From assembly GCF_025144465.1 (NCBI RefSeq), contig NZ_CP083553.1:3664001-3728000 (forward strand): DNA of 64,000 bases, in the 5' to 3' direction. The notes under the pieces were generated by a model, which was not told the DNA's origin, searched no databases, and saw nothing but the letters and a program-made list of their open reading frames with translations. The stretch comes from Leisingera sp. S132. Lineage in GTDB: Bacteria; Pseudomonadota; Alphaproteobacteria; Rhodobacterales; Rhodobacteraceae. Position 1 is the first letter of the stretch, and every line of letters starts with the position of its first letter. The position numbers and the translations under genes were made by a program. Of this stretch, positions 17,673-26,196 are shown piece by piece.

Positions 17673-18608
17673 ATGGCAAAATCCTTAACATCGCATCGGC
17701 CTGTGCTGGCGGTCCTCTTGAAAGTGACCGCCATTGCGCTGTTCACCGCGCTGTCCGGGATCATCAAGGCCACCTCGGAAACCGTGCCCGCTGGCGAGGC
17801 AGTGTTTTTCCGCTCCTTCTTTGCCATTCCGGTGATCGTCATCTGGCTGGCAACGCGCGGAGAGCTGCGGCACGGGCTGATCACCAAAAAGCCGATGTTT
17901 CACGTGTGGCGCGGACTGGTGGGCACATCGGCGATGGGCATGACCTTCATGGGGCTGGCGCTGCTGCCGCTGCCGGAGGTCACCGCCATCGGCTATGCCA
18001 CCCCAATCTTCACGCTGATCCTTGCGGCACTGTTTCTAGGAGAAACCATACGGCTGGTGCGGATCAGCGCGGTGGCGATCGGCCTGTTGGGTGTGCTGAT
18101 CATGATCTGGCCGCGACTGGGTAGCGATCTGGGCGATGGCGCCATGCTGGGGGTGCTGCTGGTGGTCGGCGCCACCGTCGCCCGCGGCTTTGTGCAGATC
18201 CACATCCGCCGCATGGTGCAGTCCGAACATACCGCGGCCATTGTGTTCTATTTCTCGCTGACCGCTTCGGGCCTGGCGCTGCTGACCGCCCCCTTCGGCT
18301 GGGTGATGCCGGATGCGCAAACCGCCGCGCTGCTGGTCAGCGCCGGGCTGGTCGGCGGGGTGGCGCAGATCCTCGTCACCTCCTCCTACCGCTTTGCGCC
18401 GGCCTCGATGCTGGCGCCCTATGACTATGCCTCAATGATCTTTGCCATCGTCATCGGCTACATCTGGTTCGACGAATGGCCAACGCTGGTGATGCTGGCC
18501 GGCGCAGCGCTGGTGATTGCCGGCAATGTGCTGGTGATCTGGCGCGAGCACCGGCTGGGCCTGCGGCGCGGCAAGGCCAAGCCGCTGATCGACCCAAAGG
18601 GCGGATAA
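17673..18608 (+). CDS. EamA/DMT family transporter
   Basis: A 311-residue inner-membrane protein with about ten helices in two EamA repeats. Helix-bounding residues such as GEAVFFRSFFAIPVIVIWL and FLGETIRLVRISAVAIGLLGVLI are typical of drug/metabolite transporters. Substrate unknown; many roseobacter members export amino acids or act as S-adenosylmethionine-type carriers, but nothing here decides this. It is divergent from matB (94 bp) and ends at a perfect hairpin. Confidence 0.88.
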   Translation: MAKSLTSHRPVLAVLLKVTAIALFTALSGIIKATSETVPAGEAVFFRSFFAIPVIVIWLATRGELRHGLITKKPMFHVWRGLVGTSAMGMTFMGLALLPLPEVTAIGYATPIFTLILAALFLGETIRLVRISAVAIGLLGVLIMIWPRLGSDLGDGAMLGVLLVVGATVARGFVQIHIRRMVQSEHTAAIVFYFSLTASGLALLTAPFGWVMPDAQTAALLVSAGLVGGVAQILVTSSYRFAPASMLAPYDYASMIFAIVIGYIWFDEWPTLVMLAGAALVIAGNVLVIWREHRLGLRRGKAKPLIDPKGG

Positions 18609-18632
18609 CAGGCTCTACGAAAGTAGAGCCTG
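18609..18632. terminator. Perfect GAAA-capped hairpin between convergent genes
   Basis: CAGGCTCTAC and GTAGAGCCTG form a 10-bp stem with a GAAA loop, starting one base after the EamA stop. There is no T-tract on either side, so intrinsic termination is uncertain; it may protect 3' ends. Confidence 0.55.
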
Positions 18633-18650
18633 CGCCCCAATCAACCCGGC

Positions 18651-19349
18651 TCAGATCGCGCAGGTCAAACCGCCATCCACGCGTATGTTCTGCCCGGTGG
18701 TATAGGCCGCATCATCCGAGGCCAGATAGGCAATCAGCGCCGACACTTCACGGGCAGAGCCATAGCGGCCCATCGGGATGCGGGCCTTGCGGTCTTCGGT
18801 CTCCGGCAGACTGTCAATGAAGCCCGGCAGCACGTTGTTCATCCGCACGCCCTGGGCCGCGAATTTGTCGGCAAACAGCTTGGTGAAGCTTGCCAGCCCC
18901 GCCCGGAACACGCCGGAAGTCGGGAACAGCGGGTCCGGTTCAAACACCGCAAAGGTGGAGATGTTGACGATCGATCCCTTGCCCTGAGCTGCCATGATAG
19001 GCGCCACCAGCCGGGCCGGGCGGATCACGTTCATCAGGTAGTATTCCATCCCCAGATGCCAGTCCTCATCACTGATCTCCATGATGTCGCCCTTGGGCCC
19101 GTGGCCTGCCGAGTTGACCAGCACGTCGATCCGCCCCCAACGGTCCATTGCCTTGTCCACCAGCGCCTGCAGATCGCTATGCACTAGGTTAGAGCCTGTA
19201 TGGCCCACCCCGCCCAGCTCCTGCGCCAGGGCCTCGCCCTTGCCCGAGGAAGAGAGGATCGCGACCTCATACCCCTGCGAATGAAGGTGGCGGGCGGCAT
19301 CCGCGCCCATGCCGCTGCCTGCGGCGGTGAAGAGAGCAACCTTGGTCAT
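18651..19349 (-). CDS. SDR family oxidoreductase
   Basis: A 232-residue classical short-chain dehydrogenase. The Rossmann motif TAAGSGMGADAARHL is followed by NSAGHGPKGD. At the catalytic place the usual Tyr-x3-Lys is replaced by FPTSGVFRAGLASFTKLFADKFA: lysine is present but the tyrosine position appears to be another residue, as in divergent SDRs. The C-terminus TTGQNIRVDGGLTCAI is standard. AAAGGAG lies 7 bp before ATG 19349, favouring it over the ATG at 19355. It is divergent from a LysR regulator that is the likely controller. Confidence 0.88.
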   Translation of the reverse strand: MTKVALFTAAGSGMGADAARHLHSQGYEVAILSSSGKGEALAQELGGVGHTGSNLVHSDLQALVDKAMDRWGRIDVLVNSAGHGPKGDIMEISDEDWHLGMEYYLMNVIRPARLVAPIMAAQGKGSIVNISTFAVFEPDPLFPTSGVFRAGLASFTKLFADKFAAQGVRMNNVLPGFIDSLPETEDRKARIPMGRYGSAREVSALIAYLASDDAAYTTGQNIRVDGGLTCAI

Positions 19350-19451
19350 ATCCATACTCCTTTGCTTGCCTCCAGGATGGCTGGCCGGGCCACGCTTGAC
19401 CAATCATGTCTCATCGCGCCAGACTGTAGCAAAACTACTGGCTGAGATCTG

Positions 19452-20288
19452 ATGCGCCTGCCCAACCTCAACGCCTTGCGGATGTTCGACGCCGCCGCCC
19501 GCCACCTGAATTTCGGCCGCGCGGCAGAGGAGCTGCACCTGACCCAAGGCGCCGTGGCGCAGCAGGTGCGGCGGCTGGAAGCGGATCTGGGGCACAAGCT
19601 GTTCCACCGCCACGCCCGCGGGCTGACACTGACCGACACCGGGCGCAGGTACCACGCGCCGGTCCAGCAGGCGCTGATGCTGATCCGCGAGGCCACAGAC
19701 CAGCTGGCACCCGCGGTGCAGCGGGTGACGCTGTCGGTGCCGCCCTCCTTTGCTTCGAAATGGCTTGTGCCACGCCTGCCGGAGTTTGAGGCCCGGCATC
19801 CAGACAACGACCTGCGGGTGGTGGCGGAGGAAAGCCTGACGGATTTCAAGCGCGGCGGCATCGACATCGCCATCCGCCAGGGCGGCAAACCGCAGGCAAG
19901 CAGCCTGAACTCTGCGCTGCTGTCGCTGGTGGATCTGGTGGCCGTGGCACGCCAGGATTCGGCTCTAACAAAAAAGGATTCACACGAACTGGCGGATCTG
20001 GCGCAGCACACGCTGATCCAGGACGGGCACCGTCACTGGGACCTTCTGCTGCGGCAGCAGGGCCTCACGGCCAAGGGCCGGGTCCTGCAATTCAACCAGA
20101 CCGCACTGGCGATGGACGCGGCAATGAACGGCCAGGGCATTGCCCTTGTGCCCCGCATTTTCCTGGGCAGCCAGCCGCTGGCAGAGCTGTGGCAGGCGCC
20201 GCGGCTGGGGGATCAGGGCTTTTACGTGCTTTGGCCCAGCGCGCAGGGCCGGGCCAAGACGGTGGTGGACTGGCTGCTGCGCCAATGA
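19452..20288 (+). CDS. LysR family transcriptional regulator (GcvA-like)
   Basis: A 278-residue LTTR. The N-terminal winged HTH reads LPNLNALRMFDAAARHLNFGRAAEELHLTQGAVAQQVRRLEADLG. The effector domain follows (VTLSVPPSFASKWLVPRLPEFEARHPDNDLRVV, the GcvA/AmpR-like pattern). It is divergent from the SDR gene with about 100 bp between the starts, the usual LTTR-target arrangement. Effector unknown. Confidence 0.93.
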   Translation: MRLPNLNALRMFDAAARHLNFGRAAEELHLTQGAVAQQVRRLEADLGHKLFHRHARGLTLTDTGRRYHAPVQQALMLIREATDQLAPAVQRVTLSVPPSFASKWLVPRLPEFEARHPDNDLRVVAEESLTDFKRGGIDIAIRQGGKPQASSLNSALLSLVDLVAVARQDSALTKKDSHELADLAQHTLIQDGHRHWDLLLRQQGLTAKGRVLQFNQTALAMDAAMNGQGIALVPRIFLGSQPLAELWQAPRLGDQGFYVLWPSAQGRAKTVVDWLLRQ

Positions 20289-20291
20289 GGG

Positions 20292-20663
20292 TCAGGCGGA
20301 GGCCGCCTCAGCCCCTTCCGGCGCGCTGAGCGAGATCACCGCGACCACCGCGGCGCCGTTCAGCCAATAGAAAGCCGCATCCAGCCCGGCGAAACCGAAC
20401 AGGAAGGGTGCTGCCAGAAAGCAGAGGCCAACAATCAGGTCAACGGTCAGATGCAGCTTGTAGGGCAGCACCCGGATCAGGCCGAGGTGATGGTCCGTCA
20501 GCACCGTCAGGACAAAGGCGGCAATACCGGTTGCCACCGACAGCCACAGCGCCAGCGGATTGCTTTCGCCGAGGCCCAGCAGAAACGGCAACCCCATCAA
20601 GGCAATGGCCACCGGGTAGTCGAGATAGGCGTGGATGGTGCGGGTCACAAAACGGAGGGGCAT
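20292..20663 (-). CDS. Small four-helix membrane protein, SPW-repeat-like
   Basis: A 123-residue protein with four hydrophobic segments (about 18-31, 38-56, 69-90, 95-113) in two similar halves: YLDYPVAIALMGLPFLLG and LTVDLIVGLCFLAAPFLFG share the pattern of SPW-repeat or vitamin-K-reductase-like small membrane proteins. Function unknown. Its stop lies 3 bp from the convergent LysR stop. Confidence 0.7.
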   Translation of the reverse strand: MPLRFVTRTIHAYLDYPVAIALMGLPFLLGLGESNPLALWLSVATGIAAFVLTVLTDHHLGLIRVLPYKLHLTVDLIVGLCFLAAPFLFGFAGLDAAFYWLNGAAVVAVISLSAPEGAEAASA

Positions 20664-20777
20664 GGGTCAGGTCCTTTTCTGGTTGCCAGGGCCGCAGGTG
20701 TTGCGGCCATGAACCCAGAATGGAGTCAAAATCAGGAACGAATAACTCTAGTTCAGACAAGAAACCTTGCAGATCGT

Positions 20778-21758
20778 TCACATGTGTGACGCTTCAGGCA
20801 AATCCACATTGGCATGCTTTTGCCGGTAAGCCGCCGGAGAGAGGCCAACCTGCTTGCGGAATACCCTGGAGAAAGCAGCTTCAGAGGCGTAGCCCGCCAG
20901 TTCCGCCGCGTCGGCGACATTCAATCCCTGCTCCGCCAGCCCCTGGCAGGCAATTTGCATCCGCCAGGACGTTAGATACTGCATCGGCGTCACCTCCATC
21001 TTGGCTGTGAAGGTTTGGGCAAACCCGGTCCGCGACATTCCCGCCGTCCGGGCCAGGTCCTCTACCGACCAGTTTGCTGCCGGATTCTTGTGAAACGCCG
21101 TCAAGGCGCGGTGGAGCCGGGGGTCCGCAAAACCGGCCAAGGCACTGTCATCCGACGTCAGGCTTTCCAGATGCACCCGGATCGCCTGCGCAAAGATCGC
21201 CTCGGACATCTTCAGCGCAATCAGGTCGCCGCCCATGCGCGCCTGCCCGGCTTCGGCGGCAATGACCCGCAACGTTGCCTCCAGCCAGGCACCGCGGGCT
21301 TCGCCATAATCCTGAATATGCATATAGGGCGGCAAACGGTCCAAAAGCATATGCCCGGCACCGGCATGTCCCTGCGCACCATAAGAAATATGCCCGCAAA
21401 TCAGCTGCGTATCCCGGTCGTCCTCATCGCCGCCGTAAACCAGCACGCCTTCGCCCCGGTATCCGGACAGCTCCAGCACCCGGTCCAGTGTCAGGACTGC
21501 CTCTTTGCCGGTGGTGGAGCAAAACAGCATATGTTCCGCCCCATGCGGAATCACCACCAGATCGCCCTGTGCCAGCCGGATCGTGTCACCGGATTGCGGC
21601 AGATGCACCAGGCATTCGCCGCGATGGGCAAAATGGAACCGCGCCACATTCTGGAAAGACGGCACATGCACCCCCCACGGCGGCGTGAACGAGGTGCGGA
21701 AATAGAGCGTCCCCTTCAGGGAAAGCCGCGTGAGAATGTCGCTTAGCAGATCCAGCAT
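20778..21758 (-). CDS. AraC family transcriptional regulator with cupin N-terminal domain
   Basis: A 326-residue regulator: an N-terminal cupin-type sensor (LDLLSDILTRLSLKGTLYFRTSFTPPWGVHVP, and HRGECLVHLPQSGDTIRLAQGDLVVIPHG) and a C-terminal AraC double HTH (LARTAGMSRTGFAQTFTAKMEVTPMQYLTSWRM, then NVADAAELAGYASEAAFSRVFRKQVGLSPAAYRQ). ATG 21758 matches the family N-terminus; the TTG at 21812 is an unlikely alternative. Target and ligand unknown. Confidence 0.92.
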   Translation of the reverse strand: MLDLLSDILTRLSLKGTLYFRTSFTPPWGVHVPSFQNVARFHFAHRGECLVHLPQSGDTIRLAQGDLVVIPHGAEHMLFCSTTGKEAVLTLDRVLELSGYRGEGVLVYGGDEDDRDTQLICGHISYGAQGHAGAGHMLLDRLPPYMHIQDYGEARGAWLEATLRVIAAEAGQARMGGDLIALKMSEAIFAQAIRVHLESLTSDDSALAGFADPRLHRALTAFHKNPAANWSVEDLARTAGMSRTGFAQTFTAKMEVTPMQYLTSWRMQIACQGLAEQGLNVADAAELAGYASEAAFSRVFRKQVGLSPAAYRQKHANVDLPEASHM

Positions 21759-21892
21759 GGCAGGAGGATACCCCTTCGGCGCCAGGCGTCCAGAGTGCTG
21801 GACGATCTGCAATATCTTTCGGTCTATCTCACATTCAACGCCACGGCGTTTTCACGGATCAAGGTGGGACCGACAAAACAAGGAGTCGCTAA

Positions 21893-22417
21893 ATGACATT
21901 CCGTTTGCTTTCCGCCGCCGTTCTCGCCGGCGCCCTGGCTCAGCTGGCCCATGCCGCAGAGCCGATGAATGACCTCGAAATCGCCCATACCGCCTATACT
22001 GCAGGCCAGCTGGACATACGCTATGCCCATCTCGCCCTGGCGGTATCTGAAAATGCCGACGTGCGCAGCTTTGCTGAAACCATGATCCGCGACCACTCTG
22101 CGGTCAATGCAGCTGCGGTTGACCTGATCACCGAATTGAACGTCACGCCTCAGGACAACGACCTCAGCCGCGCCCTGGTGCAGGGGGCCGCAGACAAGCG
22201 CGCAGAGCTGATGGGCCTCTCCGGCGACGCCTTCGACTGCGCCTATGCCCAGAATGAGCTGGGCTACCATCAGGTTGTCAACACGACCGTCGAGGAGAGC
22301 TTTATCCCGGCGGTCACGGTTGCGCCACTCAAAGAGCTGCTGACGGATGCCCTGGCGACATTCAAGGTGCATGAGGGCCATGCGGAACAAATGGTCAGCA
22401 ATCTGCAATGCGGCTGA
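21893..22417 (+). CDS. DUF4142 periplasmic protein
   Basis: A 174-residue exported protein with a Sec signal (about 1-21, ending LAHAAEP) and one DUF4142 domain, a ferritin-like four-helix bundle of unknown function (AHTAYTAGQLDIRYAHLALAVSENADVRSFAETMIRDHSAVN). Conserved histidines in H-containing helices could bind metal, but no standard di-iron ExxH set is obvious. It overlaps the next gene, a cupredoxin, by 10 bp, so the two are translated together and probably act together in the periplasm. Confidence 0.88.
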   Translation: MTFRLLSAAVLAGALAQLAHAAEPMNDLEIAHTAYTAGQLDIRYAHLALAVSENADVRSFAETMIRDHSAVNAAAVDLITELNVTPQDNDLSRALVQGAADKRAELMGLSGDAFDCAYAQNELGYHQVVNTTVEESFIPAVTVAPLKELLTDALATFKVHEGHAEQMVSNLQCG

Positions 22418-22737
22418 CACGGCGGCGGCTGATCGCAGCGGCCGGGCTGGCTGCGGCTGCAGCAGCTTTGCCCGCAGCGGCCGCACCACCAGTCCGGGTA
22501 CGGATCCGGAAGTTCGCCTTTGACCCGGAAACAGTCTCTATCAAGGCTGGTGAACGTATCGAGTGGGTCAATGAGGACTTAGCCCCGCATACGGCGACCG
22601 AAGATAATCATCTGTGGGACACAGGCGAACTGGAAAGGAACGGGTCTGCCACTCTCTCCTTTGATACACCGGGGACATATGCCTACTTCTGCGCCTTTCA
22701 TCCAAAGATGAAAGCGCAAGTGATCGTCACCGCGTGA
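22408..22737 (+). CDS. Cupredoxin (amicyanin/plastocyanin-like blue copper protein)
   Basis: A 109-residue protein with a Tat-like signal (RLTRRRLIAAAG, cleavage after AAAAP) and a cupredoxin fold. Type-1 copper ligands are visible: the histidine in LAPHTATE, and Cys, His and Met in YFCAFHPKM near the C-terminus. It is expected to bind copper in the periplasm and shuttle electrons. It overlaps the DUF4142 gene, a pairing seen in several proteobacteria. The redox partner is unknown; the copper/oxidative stress link is inference. Confidence 0.9.
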   Translation: MRLTRRRLIAAAGLAAAAAALPAAAAPPVRVRIRKFAFDPETVSIKAGERIEWVNEDLAPHTATEDNHLWDTGELERNGSATLSFDTPGTYAYFCAFHPKMKAQVIVTA

Positions 22738-22752
22738 CAGGCTGCAACGAAA

Positions 22753-22779
22753 ACGGGCGCCCCGCATCGGGACGCCCGT
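22753..22779. terminator. Hairpin between convergent cupredoxin and ilvE
   Basis: ACGGGCG and CGCCCGT pair across a 13-nt loop that has its own CCCG/CGGG pairing. A-rich sequence on the left and TATCTTA on the right allow weak termination in both directions. Confidence 0.6.
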
Positions 22780-22805
22780 ATCTTATGTTCAAGGCGTGAT
22801 CCGCC

Positions 22806-23672
22806 TCAGGCGCGCACCAGCTTCTCATAATCCTCGGCGATCTCGCGGGTCAGATCACCAACTTCAAAGGTATAGTCGCCGATCTGCCCGACCGGGGTGA
22901 CCTCGGCCGCGGTGCCGGTCAGCCAGCACTGCTCGAAGCCTTCCATCTCTTCCGGCTTGATACGGCGCTCGTGCACGGTGATGCCCTTGTCCTTCAGCAT
23001 CTGGATCACGGTCTGCCGGGTGATGCCATTGAGGAAGCAATCGGCCAGCGGGGTGTGGACCTCACCGTCCTTCACAAAGAACACGTTGGCGCCGGTCGCC
23101 TCCGCCACATAGCCGCGCCAGTCCATGAACAGCGCATCCGAGCAGCCCTTGGCCTCCGCCTTGTGCTTGGAGATGGTGCAGATCATGTAAAGGCCTGCCG
23201 CCTTGGCGTGAACCGGGATGGTTTCCGGGCTTGGGCGCTTCCATTCCGCGATGTCGAGCTTGGCGCCCTTCATCTTGGCGTCGCCGTAATAGGCGCCCCA
23301 GCCCCAGACCGCGACCGCCATGCGCACCGGGTTCTTGGCCGACGCCACGCCCATGTCCTCGCCCGAGCCGCGCCAGACCAGCGCCCGCACATAGGCGTCC
23401 TGTAGGCCGGAGGCTTTCAGCGTCTCTTCCTTTGCCGCCTCGATCTGATCGACGGTATAGGGCATCGGCATGTCCAGCGCTTCTGCGCTCGCGATCAGAC
23501 GCTCGGAGTGCTCGCGGCTCTTGAAGATCTTGCCGTTATAGGCGCGCTCGCCCTCAAAAACAGAGGAGGCGTAGTGCATCGCATGGGTCAGGATATGCAC
23601 CTTGGCATCCCGCCAGTCGACCAGCTCCCCATCCATCCAGATCACACCGTCGCGGTCGTCGTAACCAGCCAT
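22806..23672 (-). CDS. ilvE: Branched-chain amino acid aminotransferase
   Basis: A 288-residue class-IV PLP aminotransferase for the last step of Leu, Ile and Val synthesis. Motifs are HAMHYASSVFEGERAYNG, VHAKAAGLYMICTISKHKA with the PLP lysine, YVAEATGANVFFVKDG and LNGITRQTVIQML. Length is normal for the family. It is divergent from petP with about 160 bp between the starts. Sequence type IlvE is preferred over D-amino acid transaminase by the EGERAYNG region. Confidence 0.93.
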   Translation of the reverse strand: MAGYDDRDGVIWMDGELVDWRDAKVHILTHAMHYASSVFEGERAYNGKIFKSREHSERLIASAEALDMPMPYTVDQIEAAKEETLKASGLQDAYVRALVWRGSGEDMGVASAKNPVRMAVAVWGWGAYYGDAKMKGAKLDIAEWKRPSPETIPVHAKAAGLYMICTISKHKAEAKGCSDALFMDWRGYVAEATGANVFFVKDGEVHTPLADCFLNGITRQTVIQMLKDKGITVHERRIKPEEMEGFEQCWLTGTAAEVTPVGQIGDYTFEVGDLTREIAEDYEKLVRA

Positions 23673-23781
23673 GCCGCACCCTCCTGATTTCTGCGGTGAT
23701 TTTCATTTATTGCGCAAGTTGAGGCCGAAGCGGACACAATCTTGCGTCAAAGCTGCGATTCGATACATCTTCACCCTTGGA

Positions 23782-23800
23782 ATGTCAACAACACTGACAT
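23782..23800. promoter_or_regulatory. Palindrome upstream of petP, candidate operator
   Basis: ATGTCA and TGACAT form a perfect 6-bp inverted repeat separated by ACAACAC, 35 bp before the petP start. Spacing and symmetry suit a MarR-family dimer, so autoregulation by PetP is plausible (inference). Related half-sites occur upstream of petA and gltD. Confidence 0.55.
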
Positions 23801-23834
23801 AAACTGGCAGGTAATACAGACGAGGGGGCACCAC

Positions 23835-24338
23835 ATGCCTGAAGGCCGGACAGGGCAGGGATACAGCGGCGAAAGCCTGCTGTTTCTGACAGATGAGCAG
23901 CTGCGCCAGGGAATCGAGGCAATGTTCTTTGCCTACCGCGGCTTTACCGCCGATCCGGACCGGATCCTGGCCGAAATGTCCTATGGCCGGGCGCATCACC
24001 GCGCCATTCACTTCATCAACCGCTCCCCGGGCACGACGGTGAACAATCTCCTCAGCATCCTGGGTGTCACCAAACAATCGCTGAACCGGGTGCTGCGCAC
24101 GCTGATCGGCGACGGGCTAGTGATCTCCAAGGTGGGGGAGCTGGATAAGCGCGAACGCCACCTCTATCTGACAGATCAGGGCCAGGCGCTGGAGGCGACG
24201 CTGTCGGACGCCCAGCGCGCCCGGATGCGCGCCGCCTACAAGGACGCAGGCCCAGAGGCCGTACAGGGTTTCAAGACAGTTCTTGAAGCAATGATGGACG
24301 CGGACATGCGCCGCGCCTACGCCAAGCTGCGGGACTAA
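23835..24338 (+). CDS. petP: MarR family regulator PetP
   Basis: A 167-residue MarR-type regulator: winged HTH with GTTVNNLLSILGVTKQSLNRVLRTLIGDGLV and wing DKRERHLYLTDQG. In Rhodobacter capsulatus petP and petR lie next to the cytochrome bc1 genes and PetR is needed for bc1 expression; here the same pair is adjacent (6 bp gap) but petABC is about 16 kb away. ATG 23835 with GAGGGGG upstream is chosen; the in-frame ATG at 23742 would place the palindromic operator inside the coding region. Confidence 0.88.
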   Translation: MPEGRTGQGYSGESLLFLTDEQLRQGIEAMFFAYRGFTADPDRILAEMSYGRAHHRAIHFINRSPGTTVNNLLSILGVTKQSLNRVLRTLIGDGLVISKVGELDKRERHLYLTDQGQALEATLSDAQRARMRAAYKDAGPEAVQGFKTVLEAMMDADMRRAYAKLRD

Positions 24339-24344
24339 ACCACC

Positions 24345-25046
24345 ATGAGCACGCACGACGCCCATCTGCTGATCGTCGATGACGATGAACGCATCCGCGG
24401 CCTCTTGAAGAAATTCCTGATGCGCTCCGGCTTTCTGGTAACGGCGGCGCGCGACGCCGCCCATGCGCGCCGGGTGCTGGCGGGGTTGGATTTCGACCTC
24501 ATCATCATGGATGTGATGATGCCCGGTGAGGACGGCGTGTCCCTGACCCGTTCCTTGCGCGAAACCATGACCACCCCGATCCTGCTGCTGACCGCCAAGG
24601 GTGAGACAGAGGACCGGATCGCGGGGCTCGAGGCCGGGGCGGATGATTATCTGTCAAAACCCTTCGAGCCCAAGGAACTGCTGCTGCGGGTCAACGCGAT
24701 CCTGCGGCGGATGCCGGACACCGTTGCGCAGGAGGCCGCACCCAAGGTGCTGCATCTGGGCGCCATCCGCTATGACATCGAACGCGGCGAGATGTGGCAG
24801 GGTGACGAGCTGATCCGCCTGACCGGCACCGAAAGCCAGCTGATGAAGATCTTCTCCGCCCAGCCGGGTGAGCCGGTTTCCCGCACCAAGCTGGTGGAGG
24901 ACCTGGGCCGTGACCGCGGCCAGGCGCAGGAACGTGCGGTGGATGTGCAGATCACCCGCTTGCGCCGCAAGATCGAGCCGAACCCGAAACAGCCGCAATA
25001 CCTGCAAACCGTCCGCGGCGCGGGCTACATGCTGGCGCCGGACTGA
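24345..25046 (+). CDS. petR: OmpR-family response regulator PetR
   Basis: A 233-residue response regulator: receiver domain with acidic pocket D12-D14, phospho-acceptor D56 (LIIMDVMMPGEDG) and K105-region switch residue (DDYLSKPFEPKELL), plus a C-terminal winged HTH (TGTESQLMKIFSAQPGEPVSRTKL, RAVDVQITRLRRKIEPNPKQP). No sensor kinase is adjacent; the neighbour is the MarR protein PetP, as in Rhodobacter. The expected regulon includes petABC. Confidence 0.92.
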   Translation: MSTHDAHLLIVDDDERIRGLLKKFLMRSGFLVTAARDAAHARRVLAGLDFDLIIMDVMMPGEDGVSLTRSLRETMTTPILLLTAKGETEDRIAGLEAGADDYLSKPFEPKELLLRVNAILRRMPDTVAQEAAPKVLHLGAIRYDIERGEMWQGDELIRLTGTESQLMKIFSAQPGEPVSRTKLVEDLGRDRGQAQERAVDVQITRLRRKIEPNPKQPQYLQTVRGAGYMLAPD

Positions 25047-25061
25047 GACCCTTCCCGCCTC

Positions 25062-25100
25062 TTCATCTGGCTGAAAATATCCCGGCGGGGGGGGCGGCCC
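25062..25100 (+). repeat. Rhodobacterales-type dispersed intergenic motif
   Basis: TTCATCTGGCTGAAAATATC followed by CCGGCGGGG resembles a short motif recurrent between genes of Rhodobacterales. A related piece, CGCCTAAATACTGCC, lies at 25137, and TTTGCCCAAATACTCCGGGG at 49151. Function unknown. Confidence 0.45.
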
Positions 25101-25154
25101 GCTCCGGCGGTGACGGGCCGGCATCCCTCCCTTTTCGCCTAAATACTGCCAGGC

Positions 25155-25197
25155 CGGTGCACAGGGGGTGCACACCCGGTGCACGCATGTCACCCCC
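25155..25197 (+). repeat. Dispersed intergenic repeat, copy B (11-bp phased GGTGYAC units)
   Basis: Units GGTGCACA, GGTGCACA and GGTGCACG start at 25156, 25167 and 25178, then ATGTCACCCCC. This is the best-preserved copy and lies between petR and the HDAC-like gene. Confidence 0.75.
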
Positions 25198-25269
25198 GGT
25201 TTTCCCTTGCAGCCGGACACCGCCCCCACCTAGTGTCGCGCCAAGTCCCGCAGCCGGAGGAACGCGCCC

Positions 25270-26196
25270 ATGACCACCGCCCTGATCACCCACGCGGATT
25301 GCCTCAATCACGTCACACCTGAGGGCCACCCGGAGCGGGTTGCGCGGCTGGAACACATCCTGCACGCGCTGGAATCCTTGGATCTGAAGCGGGTGACGGC
25401 CCCGATGGCCGCCGAGGATGACATTCTGCGCATCCACCCGGCCGGCTACCTGTCGGACCTGCGCAAATCCTCCCCGCCGGAGGGCTGGGCGCAGATCGAC
25501 GGCGACACCTTCCTGTCCCCCGGTTCGCTGGATGCCGCCTTCCGCGCAGCCGGAGCCGTAGTGCGCGGAGTGGACATGGTGCTGGGAGGCGAAGTGCAGA
25601 ATGCTTTTGCCGCCGTGCGCCCGCCGGGGCATCACGCCGAAACAGACACTGCAATGGGCTTTTGCCTGTTCGGCAATGCCGCACTGGCAGCCAAGCACGC
25701 GCTTGATCACCACGGGCTCAGCCGTGTCGCGGTGGTGGATTTCGACGTCCATCACGGCAATGGCACCCAGGACCTGCTATGGGATGAGCCGCGCGCGCTG
25801 GTCATCACCAGCCAGCAGATGCCGCTCTGGCCCGGCTCTGGCCGACCGGATGAGGACGGCGCCCATGGCCAGATCCTCAACATGCCGCTGCCGCCAGAAT
25901 CGGGCCGGGCAGAAATGCAGGCGGCCTATGAAACCCAGGCCTTCCCCCGTCTGCGCGGCTTCAAGCCGGAGCTGATCATCATCTCGGCCGGCTTTGACGC
26001 CCATCAGGACGACCCGCTCGCCAGCCTCAACTGGGCCACCGCCGATTTCGCCTGGATCACCGCCGAACTGTGCAAACTTGCCAGTGAGCTGTGCCAGGGC
26101 CGTATCGTCTCGACTTTGGAAGGCGGATATGATCTGAACGCGCTGTCCGCGGCTACCCGCGCGCATGTTGAAGAATTGATGAAGGCACCGGCATGA
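25270..26196 (+). CDS. Histone deacetylase family protein (acetylpolyamine/protein deacetylase-like)
   Basis: A 308-residue zinc deacylase of the HDAC/AcuC/AphA superfamily. Catalytic features are intact: PPGHHAET (H121, H122), VVDFDVHHGNGTQ (zinc ligands D159, H161), AGFDAHQDDPL (third zinc ligand) and LEGGYD. The bacterial substrate is not known; acetylpolyamines or acetyl-lysine are candidates. Its stop overlaps xseB (ATGA), and it heads the xseB-ispA-dxs cluster, an arrangement that I recall as common in Rhodobacteraceae. GGAGGAACGCGCCC precedes ATG 25270. Confidence 0.92.
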   Translation: MTTALITHADCLNHVTPEGHPERVARLEHILHALESLDLKRVTAPMAAEDDILRIHPAGYLSDLRKSSPPEGWAQIDGDTFLSPGSLDAAFRAAGAVVRGVDMVLGGEVQNAFAAVRPPGHHAETDTAMGFCLFGNAALAAKHALDHHGLSRVAVVDFDVHHGNGTQDLLWDEPRALVITSQQMPLWPGSGRPDEDGAHGQILNMPLPPESGRAEMQAAYETQAFPRLRGFKPELIIISAGFDAHQDDPLASLNWATADFAWITAELCKLASELCQGRIVSTLEGGYDLNALSAATRAHVEELMKAPA

